DNA from: CAYLNM01 sp964385045
Lineage (GTDB): Bacteria; Planctomycetota; Phycisphaerae; Phycisphaerales; SM1A02
DNA: 64,000 bases
Direction: 5' to 3'
Assembly: GCA_964385045.1 (NCBI GenBank)
Contig: CAYLNM010000003.1
Span: 1-64,000, forward strand
Position 1 is the first letter of the stretch. The number at the start of each line of letters is the position of its first letter. A program made the translations under genes and the position numbers. The notes beneath the pieces are model-generated. The model was not told the origin of the DNA. It searched no databases and saw nothing but the letters and a program-made list of their open reading frames with translations. Of the stretch, positions 1-8,481 are shown one piece after another.

Positions 1-603
1 GCCCGCCCGCGGCGGGCCGCCCGCCCGCCGGATCGCCGCCGCGGCCCGCGCCCCCAGCACGCCCGCGACGGCGAGCCCCGCGAGCGCCGCCGCCTCGCCC
101 CACGCGATCAGCCGGATGCCCGCGACCTCGTGCACGAAGAGCACCTCGGCCCGGTGCCACGAGATGGTGCGCACCGCGAGCGTCACCGCGAGCAGCGCCG
201 CCGCCGCCACGCCGAGCCGCTGCCGGCGGTGGGCCCGACGGCTGCCGAGGACGAGCAGGGCCAGCAGTGCGCACGCGGCGACGGCCGCGATCGTGATCGC
301 CATCTGCCAGGGCCCGCGGCCGGCGTACCAGCCGAGGTCGCGCACCGTCAACCGCACCATGTGCGTCAGCGCCTCGAGCCCACCGCTCACGCGCAGCACC
401 CCCCCCACCGTCACGATCCCGGCGAGCGTGGCCCACGCGAGCGTGCGGCGGCGGTCCTCGCGGCCGCGATCGCGGCGGCGGCGCTCGGCACCCGTCCAGC
501 GGCGGCCGAGCCGGGCCCCGGCGCGACTGATCGCCGCGGCGCGAAGCAGCGACGCGGCGGCGACGAGGTAGGCGGCGAGGACGAGCAGGTCGCGACCGGA
601 CAT
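1..603 (-). CDS. Partial integral membrane protein (3' end outside window)
   Basis: An open frame starts with ATG at 603 and runs without a stop to position 1, giving at least 201 residues. It begins MSGRDLLVLAAYLVAAASLL, a likely first membrane helix. A basic segment rich in Arg follows (about residues 30-52). Further hydrophobic stretches lie at about residues 55-70, 100-118, 127-140 and 165-190, so four or more membrane spans are likely. A TATCGT box lies 25 nt upstream of the start (629-634, minus strand), a possible -10 element. Codon use is strongly GC3-biased like its neighbours. I recognise no family; it is described only as a multi-spanning inner-membrane protein of unknown function, read away from the adjacent ankyrin gene's 3' end. 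Confidence 0.6.
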   Translation of the reverse strand, partial: MSGRDLLVLAAYLVAAASLLRAAAISRAGARLGRRWTGAERRRRDRGREDRRRTLAWATLAGIVTVGGVLRVSGGLEALTHMVRLTVRDLGWYAGRGPWQMAITIAAVAACALLALLVLGSRRAHRRQRLGVAAAALLAVTLAVRTISWHRAEVLFVHEVAGIRLIAWGEAAALAGLAVAGVLGARAAAAIRRAGGPPRAG

Positions 604-703
604 GACGCGGGCCCCCGGGGACGGCACCACGATACGGGAGCGTCGCGGCGGCGTGAACGGCCCGGCGGCATCGGGCGGCGGCGGTCCGCCGGCGAGCCTC
701 GGC

Positions 704-2155
704 TCAGCGGCGGCCCGGTCCGGCGGTGGCCGCGGTCACGAGCAGCTCGACGATGTCGTGCCGCTGGCGATCGTCGCGGGCCCGCAGTCGGGCGAGCCGG
801 AGGGCGGCGACCTCCTCGCCCACGCGGCGGCCGCGCTCGCCGCCGGCGTCGAGCAGGACGCGGACGGTCTCGGGGCTGCCGTGGGCGGCGGCCGCCATGA
901 GGGCGGTGTAGCCGCGGCGGTTCACGGCCACCGGATCGGCACCGGCCTCGAGCAGGGTCGTGACGATCCGCTCGTGACCGTGCATGGCCGCGGTCATCAG
1001 GGCCGTGCCGCCGCGCCGCGAGCGGGCGTCGACCTCGGCTCCCGACTCGAGCAGCACCCGCACCGTGGTCGCGTCGCCGGAGGCGGCGGCCGCCATGAGG
1101 GCGGTGTAGCCGTTGCCGTTGACCGCCCGCGGGTCGGCGCCGGCCCGGACCAGCGCCCGGACGATGCCGGCGTGCCCCTCGAGGGCGGCCGCCATCAGGG
1201 CGTCGGCCTGCAGCCGGTTGCGGGCGGCGACGTCCGCCCCGGCCTGGAGCAGGCTCAGCACCGCCTCGATGCTCCCGCCCCGGGCGGCGTAGACCAGCGG
1301 CGTCTCGAGCTCCCGGCAGCTGGCGTCCCCGGCCGCGCCGAGGGCCAGCAGCAGCTCGACCGACTCGGGGCGCCCGGCTTCGGCCGCGTGCATCAGCGGC
1401 GTGCGGCCGTCGGCGTCGGCGCCGTCGATCGCGGCCCCCACCGCGACCAGGGTGCGGATGATCGACCGCTCGTCGCGTTCGGCCGCGAGGCCGAGCGCGG
1501 TGCGTCCGCGGTCGTCGATCCGGTCGAGGTCCGCCCCCGCCGCGGCGAGGACGTCGATGCCGTCCACGTTGCCGGCGTAGGCGGCCGCGAAGAGCGCCGA
1601 GCGGCCGTCGTCGGTGGTGAAGTCGGGATCGGTTCCGTGATCCACCAGGGCACGGACGGTCTCGCCGCCCCGGAACGCGGCGTAGTGGATCGGGGCGAAG
1701 CCGCGGGCGTCCCGCACCTCCGCCTGCGCACCCGCCCGGAGCAGGTCGCGCACGGCGTGCACCTGGCCGGCCCAGCAGGCCATGGCCAGGGCGGTGCCGC
1801 CGTCCTCGGTCCGCCGCTCGAGATCCGCGCCGCCCGCGAGCAGCGCGGCGATCGACCGCACGTGACCGTTGACGGCCGCGAGCATCAGGGGCGTGACGCC
1901 CTGGCGGTCGGCCGCGTCGGGATCGGCGCCCCGCTCGAGCAGCCACGTCACGAGGTCCGGACGGCCGGCCCGCGCGGCGACGGCCAGGGGCGTGAAGCCG
2001 TCGTCGTCCCGCGCGTCCACCGGCACGCCGCCCTGCAACGCGGCCGCGACGCGGGCGGCGTCGCCGGCCCGAGCCGCGTCGTGGACGGGCCCGGCGGCGA
2101 CCGGCGCCACGGCGACGGCGGCCAGCAGGATGGTTGCCACGGTGATTCGCTGCAT
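704..2155 (-). CDS. Exported ankyrin-repeat protein
   Basis: The protein is about 483 residues and made almost entirely of ankyrin repeats: roughly a dozen 33-residue units with the signature 'DDxGxTPLxxAAxxGxxxxVxxLLxxGAD' (for example GFTPLAVAARAGRPDLVTWL and GYTALMAAAAHGSPETVRVL). I chose the ATG at 2155 because it gives a clean signal peptide (MQRITVATILLAAVAVAPVAAG), so the repeats would sit in the periplasm or outside. The frame stays open to an earlier ATG at 2233 that would hide the signal sequence inside the protein. A weak AGGGA precedes the chosen start. Ankyrin repeats bind protein partners, so a scaffold role is inferred but the partner is unknown. The C-terminal 40 residues are Arg-rich and not repeat-like. 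Confidence 0.85.
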   Translation of the reverse strand: MQRITVATILLAAVAVAPVAAGPVHDAARAGDAARVAAALQGGVPVDARDDDGFTPLAVAARAGRPDLVTWLLERGADPDAADRQGVTPLMLAAVNGHVRSIAALLAGGADLERRTEDGGTALAMACWAGQVHAVRDLLRAGAQAEVRDARGFAPIHYAAFRGGETVRALVDHGTDPDFTTDDGRSALFAAAYAGNVDGIDVLAAAGADLDRIDDRGRTALGLAAERDERSIIRTLVAVGAAIDGADADGRTPLMHAAEAGRPESVELLLALGAAGDASCRELETPLVYAARGGSIEAVLSLLQAGADVAARNRLQADALMAAALEGHAGIVRALVRAGADPRAVNGNGYTALMAAAASGDATTVRVLLESGAEVDARSRRGGTALMTAAMHGHERIVTTLLEAGADPVAVNRRGYTALMAAAAHGSPETVRVLLDAGGERGRRVGEEVAALRLARLRARDDRQRHDIVELLVTAATAGPGRR

Positions 2156-2689
2156 CGGAAGGGGGTCCCTGAGTCTGGTCGCACCGCCCGATCCGGAATC
2201 GGGTGGCGCCGGCTCCACCGGGTTGTCGGTCATCGCCGAGGGCGGCTTCAGCGCGAATCGGTCCGATACCGGCTTCCGGCTGCGCGGGTGGGGCGGCGCC
2301 CGCCCGGCGCAGGTGGACCAGCCCCACCGCCACCGGCTCGCCCCGGACGATCGCCGCTCAAGCCGTGGGCGATCCCGAGCCTCCCGCGATCACCGGGACC
2401 GCCTGCGGTTCGCGGGCACGTCGCCGGGCCTCCGCCGCGATCCCACGCCCGTCGCCGCCGCCCGCCCGATCGACGCGGGGGTCCGGAAAACGGACGTCCC
2501 GGGCTCCCAGCCCGCACGGACGCGCCCGGTGCGCGGCCCGTGCGCGGCAACCCGGTCAACGAGGTCCGGCCGGGGGACGACTGCTTCCGACGATGGGGGG
2601 AGGATCGCGTCGCGCGCCGTGCCGCACCGCGACGCCGGTTCCATCCCCCGACCCGCCTGTCCGCCCGTCCGCCCCGAGGAGGTCCCGCC
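2156..2689. other. Divergent intergenic region, 534 bp
   Basis: This spacer separates the leftward ankyrin gene from the rightward GNAT-like gene and must hold both promoters. I see a small dyad, GTCCG-gaaaa-CGGAC at 2481-2495, in a locally A-rich spot, and a minus-strand TATCGG near 2262-2267, but no convincing -35/-10 pair. Long open frames across it on both strands are by-products of the high GC content. Confidence 0.4.
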
Positions 2690-3976
2690 GTGGAGGCAAC
2701 CGCCGACCGTCCGTCCGCCGAGGCCGCCGAGACCACCGACCCCGCCGCGTCCTCCGCGGCGAGCGCCGTCCCCCCGGGCGCCGCGTCCGCGCCCCCCGAG
2801 CTGCCCCCGGTCGTCGCCGCGGAGGGCTTCGCCGACCTCGAGCCGCTGCGGGCCGCCTGGGACCGCGCCGCGGCGGAGGTGACGCACGGGCTGCTGGCCG
2901 GCTTCGACGCGGCCCGGGCCCGCTGCCGCAACGATGCGGCGGTCACCGACGGCGGGGCGGGCCGGCTCGTGACCGCGGTGCCCGCGGTGGACGACGACGG
3001 ACTCGCGGCCGCGATCCCGTGGACGCTGGAGCGGCTTCGGGGCCCCCTCGCGTGGATGCGGCTCGCCGCCACCGCGGGCGCCCCCACCGGCGTGCTGCCC
3101 GCCCCGATCCTGGTGCGCGGCGCGGCGGACGCGCCCGGCACCGCGGCTGCCGCCTCGGCCTGGCTCTCGATCCTGGGCACCCTCGAGGAGCGGGCCCGCC
3201 CCGACGCGGTCGAGATCGGACCGGTGCCGATGGACGGCGCGGCGTGGGCGGGGCTGGTCCAGGCCCTCGCCCAGCCCGGCGGCCGCGTGCGGCTGGCCCG
3301 GGCCCGGACGTCCGGCCTCTGGACCGTGCTGCCCACCGACCCGGACGCGGCTCGCTGGCGCGCCCGGATCGAGCGGGAGCGGCATCGCCTGCGCCGCTCG
3401 AGCGGCCCGGAGCGGATCACCGCGCTCGAGTCGGTGGCGGACGTCCGGATGGCCCTGCACGAGACCGATCGACTGCTGCGCCGCTCGCGCGGGGGCGACG
3501 GGCTCGACGTGGTGCCGGGCGGCCGCCACCTCGTGGAGTCCCTCGTCCGGTCGGGCGGCCCGGACGCGACCGTGCAGCCGCTCGCGATCCGGCTCGAGGC
3601 CGCCGGCCGGGCGATCGGGCGGGCCGTCGCCCTGGTCCGCGGCGAGCGAGCGGTGGTGCTCGCGGTGGCGTGCGACCGGTCCCTCCCGGAGCGCCGCTTC
3701 GCCCCGGGCCGGCTGGTGTTCGCGGGACTGATCGACGCCCTCGTCGAGCGCGGCGTCCGCTCCGTCGACGCCGGTCCGGGAGCCGCCTGGTTCGCCGAGC
3801 GCACCGACGGCGGGGTGGTCGTCCCGATGCGGACGTGCCTGCTGGTGCCGCGGGACCCGCGCCGGGTGCCCTTCGACGCGATGACCGACCTCATCGGCCG
3901 CCTCCCCCCGCTCGGCCCCTTCGAGCGGTTCGTCGCCCGGCTGCGCCCCTGGGCCGAGATCGACCCCGAGGACTGA
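2690..3976 (+). CDS. FemAB/GNAT-like acyltransferase of an exopolysaccharide locus
   Basis: The protein is 428 residues, starting at GTG 2690. That start is fixed by a strong GAGGAGG (2676-2682) seven bases upstream; the open frame continues far upstream but has no coding character there. The first 45 residues are Ala/Pro-rich. The C-terminal half (about residues 280-410) resembles the GNAT fold of the 'Acetyltransf_6/BioF2-like' family: LAIRLEAAGRAIGRAVALV, then GRLVFAGLIDALVERGVRSV and DAGPGAAWFAERTDGG. Such proteins occur beside exopolysaccharide genes and are thought to acylate sugars. The gene heads the rightward polysaccharide cluster. The family call is from motif shape only; the substrate is unknown. 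Confidence 0.6.
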   Translation: MEATADRPSAEAAETTDPAASSAASAVPPGAASAPPELPPVVAAEGFADLEPLRAAWDRAAAEVTHGLLAGFDAARARCRNDAAVTDGGAGRLVTAVPAVDDDGLAAAIPWTLERLRGPLAWMRLAATAGAPTGVLPAPILVRGAADAPGTAAAASAWLSILGTLEERARPDAVEIGPVPMDGAAWAGLVQALAQPGGRVRLARARTSGLWTVLPTDPDAARWRARIERERHRLRRSSGPERITALESVADVRMALHETDRLLRRSRGGDGLDVVPGGRHLVESLVRSGGPDATVQPLAIRLEAAGRAIGRAVALVRGERAVVLAVACDRSLPERRFAPGRLVFAGLIDALVERGVRSVDAGPGAAWFAERTDGGVVVPMRTCLLVPRDPRRVPFDAMTDLIGRLPPLGPFERFVARLRPWAEIDPED

Positions 3977-4364
3977 CCGGCCCGCTCGCGCGTCCACCGT
4001 CGGACCGCGGCCACCCGCGCCGGCCGCGGCCCCAGCCCCGCGCCCGGCCCGGCGTCGCCCCCCGCTCCGGCCGCCCTCGGGGCGGACCCTGCGCCGTTCG
4101 TGCGCCGCCCCCGCCGCGGATCGCGCCGTCCGTGCGCCCTCCCCCCCGCCGCGGATCGCGGATCGCGCCGTCCGGCGCCCGCTTCAGCGCAATCGCGGTG
4201 AATCGCGGCGGCCCCCCGGGGCGAGGTCCACCTGTGCGGGTCGCGCCGCCCGCCCCCCTCGCGCCGACCGGCGGGAGTTTCACGGAGTCAACCGCCCTGC
4301 CGGTCCCGCCGATCGGGAAGGAGACCCTCCCACACGGAGCGTCCCCGCCGCGGGACGAGGCCGG
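3977..4364. other. Intergenic region with short direct repeats
   Basis: This 388-bp spacer holds an imperfect direct repeat: ccgccgcggatcgcgccg at 4111-4132 recurs at 4146-4174 with a 7-bp insertion that duplicates 'gatcgcg'. A small hairpin, CCGCGGCC/GGCCGCGG (4005-4012 and 4022-4029), lies 30 nt after the preceding stop and may aid termination. No gene or clear promoter was seen. Confidence 0.4.
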
Positions 4365-4853
4365 ATGCCGACCCCAGACCTTCAGAGCGCCGATCCCCTC
4401 GCCCGCCGCCGCCGGGTCCTGGCCGTGGCGTCGGGGGGCGGGCACTGGGTGCAGCTGCAACGGCTGCGGCCGGCATTCGCCGACGCCGACGTGACCTGGG
4501 TCACCGTGAGCGATGACTATCGCTCGGACGTCGCCCCCGCGCCGCTCATGACGGTGCCGGACGCGACCCGCTGGAACCGGTTCGGCCTGCTTCGGCTGGC
4601 CCTCCGGATCGCGTGGATCGTGCTCAAGGTCCGCCCGGACGTCGTCGTCACCACCGGCGCCGCCCCGGGGTTCTTCGCGTGCGTGATCGGGCGTCTGCTC
4701 GGATGCCGCACCGCGTGGATCGACAGCATGGCGAACGTCCGCGAGCTGTCCATGAGTGGACGGGCCGCGGGCCGCTGGAGCGACCTCTGGCTCACCCAGT
4801 GGAAGCGGCTGTCGAACGACCAGGGACCGCAGTACCGAGGAGCCGTGCTGTGA
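4365..4853 (+). CDS. Alg14/PssD-type glycosyltransferase membrane subunit
   Basis: This 162-residue protein matches the Alg14/PssD/EpsE-type family, the membrane-anchoring acceptor-binding half of a split GT-B glycosyltransferase. Features seen: an N-terminal VLAVASGGGHWVQLQRLRPA strand-loop (the GGGH loop typical of the family), a hydrophobic segment at about residues 75-90 (LLRLALRIAWIVL), PDVVVTTGAAPGFFACVIGR, and the C-terminal WIDSMANVRELSMSGR region. The length is normal for the family. Its stop overlaps the GTG of the next gene (GTGA, 4850-4853), so the two halves are translationally coupled, as expected for a stoichiometric two-subunit enzyme. It probably adds a sugar to a lipid-linked intermediate at the inner membrane. 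Confidence 0.85.
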   Translation: MPTPDLQSADPLARRRRVLAVASGGGHWVQLQRLRPAFADADVTWVTVSDDYRSDVAPAPLMTVPDATRWNRFGLLRLALRIAWIVLKVRPDVVVTTGAAPGFFACVIGRLLGCRTAWIDSMANVRELSMSGRAAGRWSDLWLTQWKRLSNDQGPQYRGAVL

Positions 4854-5470
4854 TCTTCGTGACCGTCGGGGCCCAGATGCCCTTCGATCGACTCGTGCGG
4901 ACCGTGGACGCCTGGTCCGCGGGGCACCCCGAGCACCACGTCCTCGCCCAGATCGGCGACGGCACCGAGCCGCCCCGGCACCTGCACTGGACCCCGCGGC
5001 TCGACGCGGCGACGTTCCGGCGGTGCCTCTACGAGGCGGATCTCGTCGTGACGCACGCCGGCATGGGCACGATCCTCACCGCGCTCGAGCTGGGCAAGCC
5101 GACGATCGTCATGCCCCGCCGCGGACACCTCCGCGAGACGCGCAACGACCATCAGGTCGCGACCGCCGAGTCGCTCGCGGGCGACGAGCGGGTGGCGGTG
5201 GCCTGGGACGAGCACGAGCTGCTGGAGCAGCTCGACCGCATGGCCGAGGTCGCGCCGCCGCCGCCGGTGCCCTCGCACGCCTCGGCGGAGCTGCTCGACG
5301 CCCTGCGGCAGTTCATCCGCGACGGCGAGACCCGCCCGGTCCCGACCCTGGACGACGTCGACGCCGAGCCGCGCCGCATGCCGGGGGCCGCCCCGGGCAT
5401 CGGCGCCGGGCCGCGGCCCCCGCGGCCGGCCTCCGCGCTCGGCCGCCTGCGGCTCCGCCGCGCCGCCTGA
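4850..5470 (+). CDS. Alg13/PssE-type glycosyltransferase catalytic subunit
   Basis: The protein is 206 residues, starting at GTG 4850, which overlaps the previous stop; GAGGAG sits eight bases upstream. It opens with MIFVTVGAQMPFDRLVRTVD, the hallmark start of the Alg13/PssE family (GT28 C-terminal domain, nucleotide-sugar binding). The motif EADLVVTHAGMGTILTALELGKPTIVMPRRGHLRETRNDHQ matches the donor-binding HAGxGT...P loop. Together with the upstream Alg14-like protein it should form one glycosyltransferase. The last 50 residues are Pro/Arg/Ala-rich and not part of the fold. The donor sugar cannot be read from the sequence. Confidence 0.85.
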   Translation: MIFVTVGAQMPFDRLVRTVDAWSAGHPEHHVLAQIGDGTEPPRHLHWTPRLDAATFRRCLYEADLVVTHAGMGTILTALELGKPTIVMPRRGHLRETRNDHQVATAESLAGDERVAVAWDEHELLEQLDRMAEVAPPPPVPSHASAELLDALRQFIRDGETRPVPTLDDVDAEPRRMPGAAPGIGAGPRPPRPASALGRLRLRRAA

Positions 5471-5475
5471 GACGC

Positions 5476-5492
5476 GACGGCCCCCGGCCGTC
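5476..5492 (+). terminator. Short hairpin after the Alg14/Alg13 pair
   Basis: A perfect 7-bp stem GACGGCC/GGCCGTC with a CCC loop begins five bases after the stop codon at 5470. No T-tract follows. It may attenuate readthrough into the next gene, but it is short enough to be chance at this GC content. Confidence 0.3.
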
Positions 5493-5543
5493 CGCGACCG
5501 ACCCCGATCCGTCGTCCCGCCCGTCTCGAGAGCCGCCCTCCGC

Positions 5544-8024
5544 ATGGACCACGCCGTGATCCGTTCCGCGACCGTCCCGGCCGACGCCCCCGCCGGCCCG
5601 CGCCGCGCCTTCGACGGCGTGCTGTGCTTCGGGGGGGAGGACTGGTGGTACCACAACCGCGGTCACTACGACATGCGGGTGATGCGGGCGCTGTCCGGCG
5701 ACGTGCCCGTCCTCTACGTGAACTCGCTGGGGATGCGGGTGCCGCGGCCGTCCGAGGGCCGGATGTTCGTGCGCCGCGTGCACCGGAAGCTCCGCAGCCT
5801 CGGCCGCGGCCTGCACCGGATCGACGAGCGGTTCGCGGTGCTCAGTCCACCCTCGATCCCGGGCCGGGCGATGCGCGCGGCCGGCCCGGTCACCGCCATG
5901 ACGATCCGCCGCGCCCTGCGCCGGCTCGGCATCCGTCGCCCGCTCGCCTGGGTCGCGTGCCCCACCGCCGCCGACCTGCTCCCCGCAATCCCGCACGCCG
6001 GGCTGGTGTACCAGCGGACCGATCGCTACGAGGCGTTCACCGACGTGGACGCGGACGCGATCGCCGCCCGCGACCGCTCGCTGAAGCGCGACGCCGACCT
6101 CGTGGTCTACTGCTCCGGCGCCTTCATGGAGGACGACGCCGAGGGCCTCGATCACGCGGTGCTCGTCGACCACGGCGTGGACGCGGCCCGCTTCGAGGCG
6201 GCGGACGCCGCGGGCCGCGAGCCCGTCGACGTGGCGGGCCTGCCGCGCCCGCGGGTCGGCTTCGTGGGCGCGATCGACGCGCACACCTTCGATCCGGAGC
6301 TGTTCCTGGAGGTGAGCCGTCGGGTTCCCGGGGCGAGCTTCGTGCTCGTGGGCGGCTGCACCCTGCCGGAGGGGTGGTGCCGCCGTCCGAACGTCCATCT
6401 GCTCGGGCAGCGCAGGCCCGAGCAGGTGGCCGACTACATGGCCGCGTGCGACGTGCTGATCATGCCGTGGCGACGCAGCCCGTGGATCGACGCCTGTCAT
6501 CCAGTGAAGCTGAAGGAGTACCTCGCCACCGGCCGGCCCGTCGTCACGACGCCCTTCCGCGAGCTGTCCCGGTACCCGGGCCTCGTCGCCACCGCCGAGG
6601 ACGGGGCCGGCTTCGCGGCCATGATCGAGCGGGCGCTGGAGATCGAGTACGACCCGCAGCCGGGCCGCGCCCGTGTGGCCGGACAGACCTGGGCCGACCG
6701 GGCGGCCGATCTCCGCCGCCACCTCGCGCAGCGCGGGCTCGTGGTGGAGGCCGCGGACGCCGACGCCGGCGACGGTGCGGCCGATGCCCTGCGGCGTCGC
6801 CGCTGGGCGGGGCTGGTCGCGGGCCGCGTTCGCCCGGCGGTGCCGAGGCGCACCGACGGCACCGCGGCGGCCCTGATGGAGGACAAGCCCTCCGCCGGCG
6901 ACCCCGACGCCCGGCGCCTCGCGCGGGCGGTGGAGCGCGGCGGTCCGCAGGGTCCGCGCGTCGCGCCCGCGACCGCCGGCGCCGACCACGCCGACCAGGC
7001 CGACGGTGCGACCCGGGGCGCACCGCCGGACGCGAGCCCCGGCGGCGCGACCACGGAGGAGGGGTCGCCGGTGCGGCTCCGACTGCACGCGGCCACGCCG
7101 GTGCGGGCGCAGGAGCTGCCCGAGGGCGACCTGCCGCTGGCCTGCGCGATCGTCCTCGCCGGCGGCCTGCGACCCTCGCCGCTGCAGGAGGTCCTCGATC
7201 GATCGCCGATCGACTGGTGGATCGCGCCCGACGGCAGCGTGCTCGAGACCTGGGCCGACCGGATCCGCACCGCCACCGCGGGCATGCGCTCGCCGCTCCC
7301 GATCCGCGTGCTCGCCACGCCGGCGATGCCCGCGCCCTGGCCCTCGACGGTCCCCGGCACCTCGATCGAGCGCGATCCGCATCCCTACCGCGGTCCGGCC
7401 GGCGTGGTGCGCGACGTCGCGCAGGCCCTGCCGGCCGACCGCCACGTGCTCGTGGTCGAGGGAGCCCGCCACCTCGACGCCTCGCTCGCGCCGATGATCG
7501 CGGACCACCTGGCCTCCGGGGCCGCGATCACCGTCGGCCGCAATCCCGACCGGTCCCCGGCCGGGGTCTACTGCATCCGGCGCGACGCCCTCGACGCGGT
7601 GCCCACCGCCGGGTTCTGCGACCTGAAGGAACAGTTGCTGCCGCGCCTCCGCGCGGCGGGCCGCCTGGTCCTGGTGCACGACCTCGAGGGCCGGGGGGCG
7701 ATGCCGCTCCGCACGCGGCTCGAGCTGATCGAGGCCGCCCGCGTCGCGCGGCACGCCGCGCCGCCCGGCGGGCCGGTCGCGATCGGACGCATGCCGGGCC
7801 CCTCGGCCCTCCGCGTCGTCTGCCGCGGCGCGATGGTCGGGCCGGAGGCCGACGTCCTCGACTCGATCGTGATGCCGGGGGCGTACGTCGGCGCCGGGAG
7901 CACCGTGATCCGCTCGATCATCGGTCCCGGGACCGTGGTGCCGGCCGACGTGCGCATCGTCGACTGCGTCCACCACGCGGGCCGCGTGCTCGACGAGGGC
8001 CCGGGCCTCTTCCGCGCCGCCTGA
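5544..8024 (+). CDS. Glycosyltransferase fused to a degenerate nucleotidyltransferase/beta-helix domain
   Basis: The protein is 826 residues in two parts. Residues about 20-400 resemble a GT-B glycosyltransferase: VGFVGAIDAHTFDPELFLEV, FVLVGGCTLPEGW, NVHLLGQRRPEQVADYMAACDVLIMPW and HPVKLKEYLATGRPVVTT are the usual GT4-type donor-site pieces. After a low-complexity linker (about 420-530), residues 530-760 look like a sugar-nucleotidyltransferase domain (CAIVLAGGLRPSPLQEVLD). The GxGTRLxP metal/NTP loop is missing, so this half is probably not catalytic. Residues 760-812 carry hexapeptide-type turns (AMVGPEADVLDSIVMPGAYV) typical of a left-handed beta-helix. It lies between the Alg13/14 pair and the Wzz/kinase gene, so it probably acts in repeat-unit assembly. 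Confidence 0.75.
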   Translation: MDHAVIRSATVPADAPAGPRRAFDGVLCFGGEDWWYHNRGHYDMRVMRALSGDVPVLYVNSLGMRVPRPSEGRMFVRRVHRKLRSLGRGLHRIDERFAVLSPPSIPGRAMRAAGPVTAMTIRRALRRLGIRRPLAWVACPTAADLLPAIPHAGLVYQRTDRYEAFTDVDADAIAARDRSLKRDADLVVYCSGAFMEDDAEGLDHAVLVDHGVDAARFEAADAAGREPVDVAGLPRPRVGFVGAIDAHTFDPELFLEVSRRVPGASFVLVGGCTLPEGWCRRPNVHLLGQRRPEQVADYMAACDVLIMPWRRSPWIDACHPVKLKEYLATGRPVVTTPFRELSRYPGLVATAEDGAGFAAMIERALEIEYDPQPGRARVAGQTWADRAADLRRHLAQRGLVVEAADADAGDGAADALRRRRWAGLVAGRVRPAVPRRTDGTAAALMEDKPSAGDPDARRLARAVERGGPQGPRVAPATAGADHADQADGATRGAPPDASPGGATTEEGSPVRLRLHAATPVRAQELPEGDLPLACAIVLAGGLRPSPLQEVLDRSPIDWWIAPDGSVLETWADRIRTATAGMRSPLPIRVLATPAMPAPWPSTVPGTSIERDPHPYRGPAGVVRDVAQALPADRHVLVVEGARHLDASLAPMIADHLASGAAITVGRNPDRSPAGVYCIRRDALDAVPTAGFCDLKEQLLPRLRAAGRLVLVHDLEGRGAMPLRTRLELIEAARVARHAAPPGGPVAIGRMPGPSALRVVCRGAMVGPEADVLDSIVMPGAYVGAGSTVIRSIIGPGTVVPADVRIVDCVHHAGRVLDEGPGLFRAA

Positions 8025-8109
8025 GCCGGCCGTCCGGGCCGGCCTCCGCACCGCGGCCGCGGGCGGCGCACGACCGCCACCCGATCACCCCTCCATCGAG
8101 CGCGATCCG

Positions 8110-8135
8110 CGCCCCGCCGGGGCCCCGGCGGGGCG
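8110..8135 (+). terminator. 26-bp perfect palindrome, likely terminator hairpin
   Basis: The sequence CGCCCCGCCGGGG and its reverse complement meet with no spacer, forming a 13-bp arm palindrome (stem of about 11 bp with a GGCC loop as RNA). It lies 85 nt after the stop of the glycosyltransferase fusion. No T-tract follows. The pattern matches other hairpins in this window that sit after genes. Confidence 0.5.
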
Positions 8136-8271
8136 TCGGCGTGCGCGGGGGCTGCGCCCTCGCGCGCACGCGCGTCGCGGCGGTCCGGTCCCGCGGGCTC
8201 GGCCGACGGCGCCGGTCCTGCCGCCCGCGCGCGATGCGGGGATTCGACGGCGTCGTGCATCTTGTAGCGGA

Positions 8272-8300
8272 TTGCCGGTTCAGTGGACGCCCGATATCGC
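8272..8300 (+). promoter_or_regulatory. Candidate sigma70-type promoter upstream of the Wzz/kinase gene
   Basis: TTGCCG at 8272-8277 and TATCGC at 8295-8300 are separated by 17 bp in a locally AT-richer patch. The -10 is a poor match, so this is only a candidate. The start codon is 180 nt further on. Confidence 0.3.
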
Positions 8301-8481
8301 CGACGACCCCTGCGGATCCGCACGGAAGTGGATCATCCGGCGCGTCCCGCGCGCACGGCCCCGCGGGGGGCCGGACGGATCGAACCCCGGACGAGAGGAG
8401 CCCCGTCGTGAGGCAGCCGCCGTTCCCGACGCCGCCCGTCGCTCTTGACGGCGACGCCCCGACGAGCACCAGGGGGTCCAG

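Larger units (their letters stand above)
8025..8481. other. Intergenic region, 457 bp, with a palindrome and a candidate promoter
   Basis: This spacer splits the polysaccharide locus into two transcription units. It contains the 26-bp palindrome at 8110-8135 and a locally AT-richer patch around 8250-8340 with a possible promoter, both listed separately. No coding frame with a start and ribosome site was found in it. Confidence 0.5.
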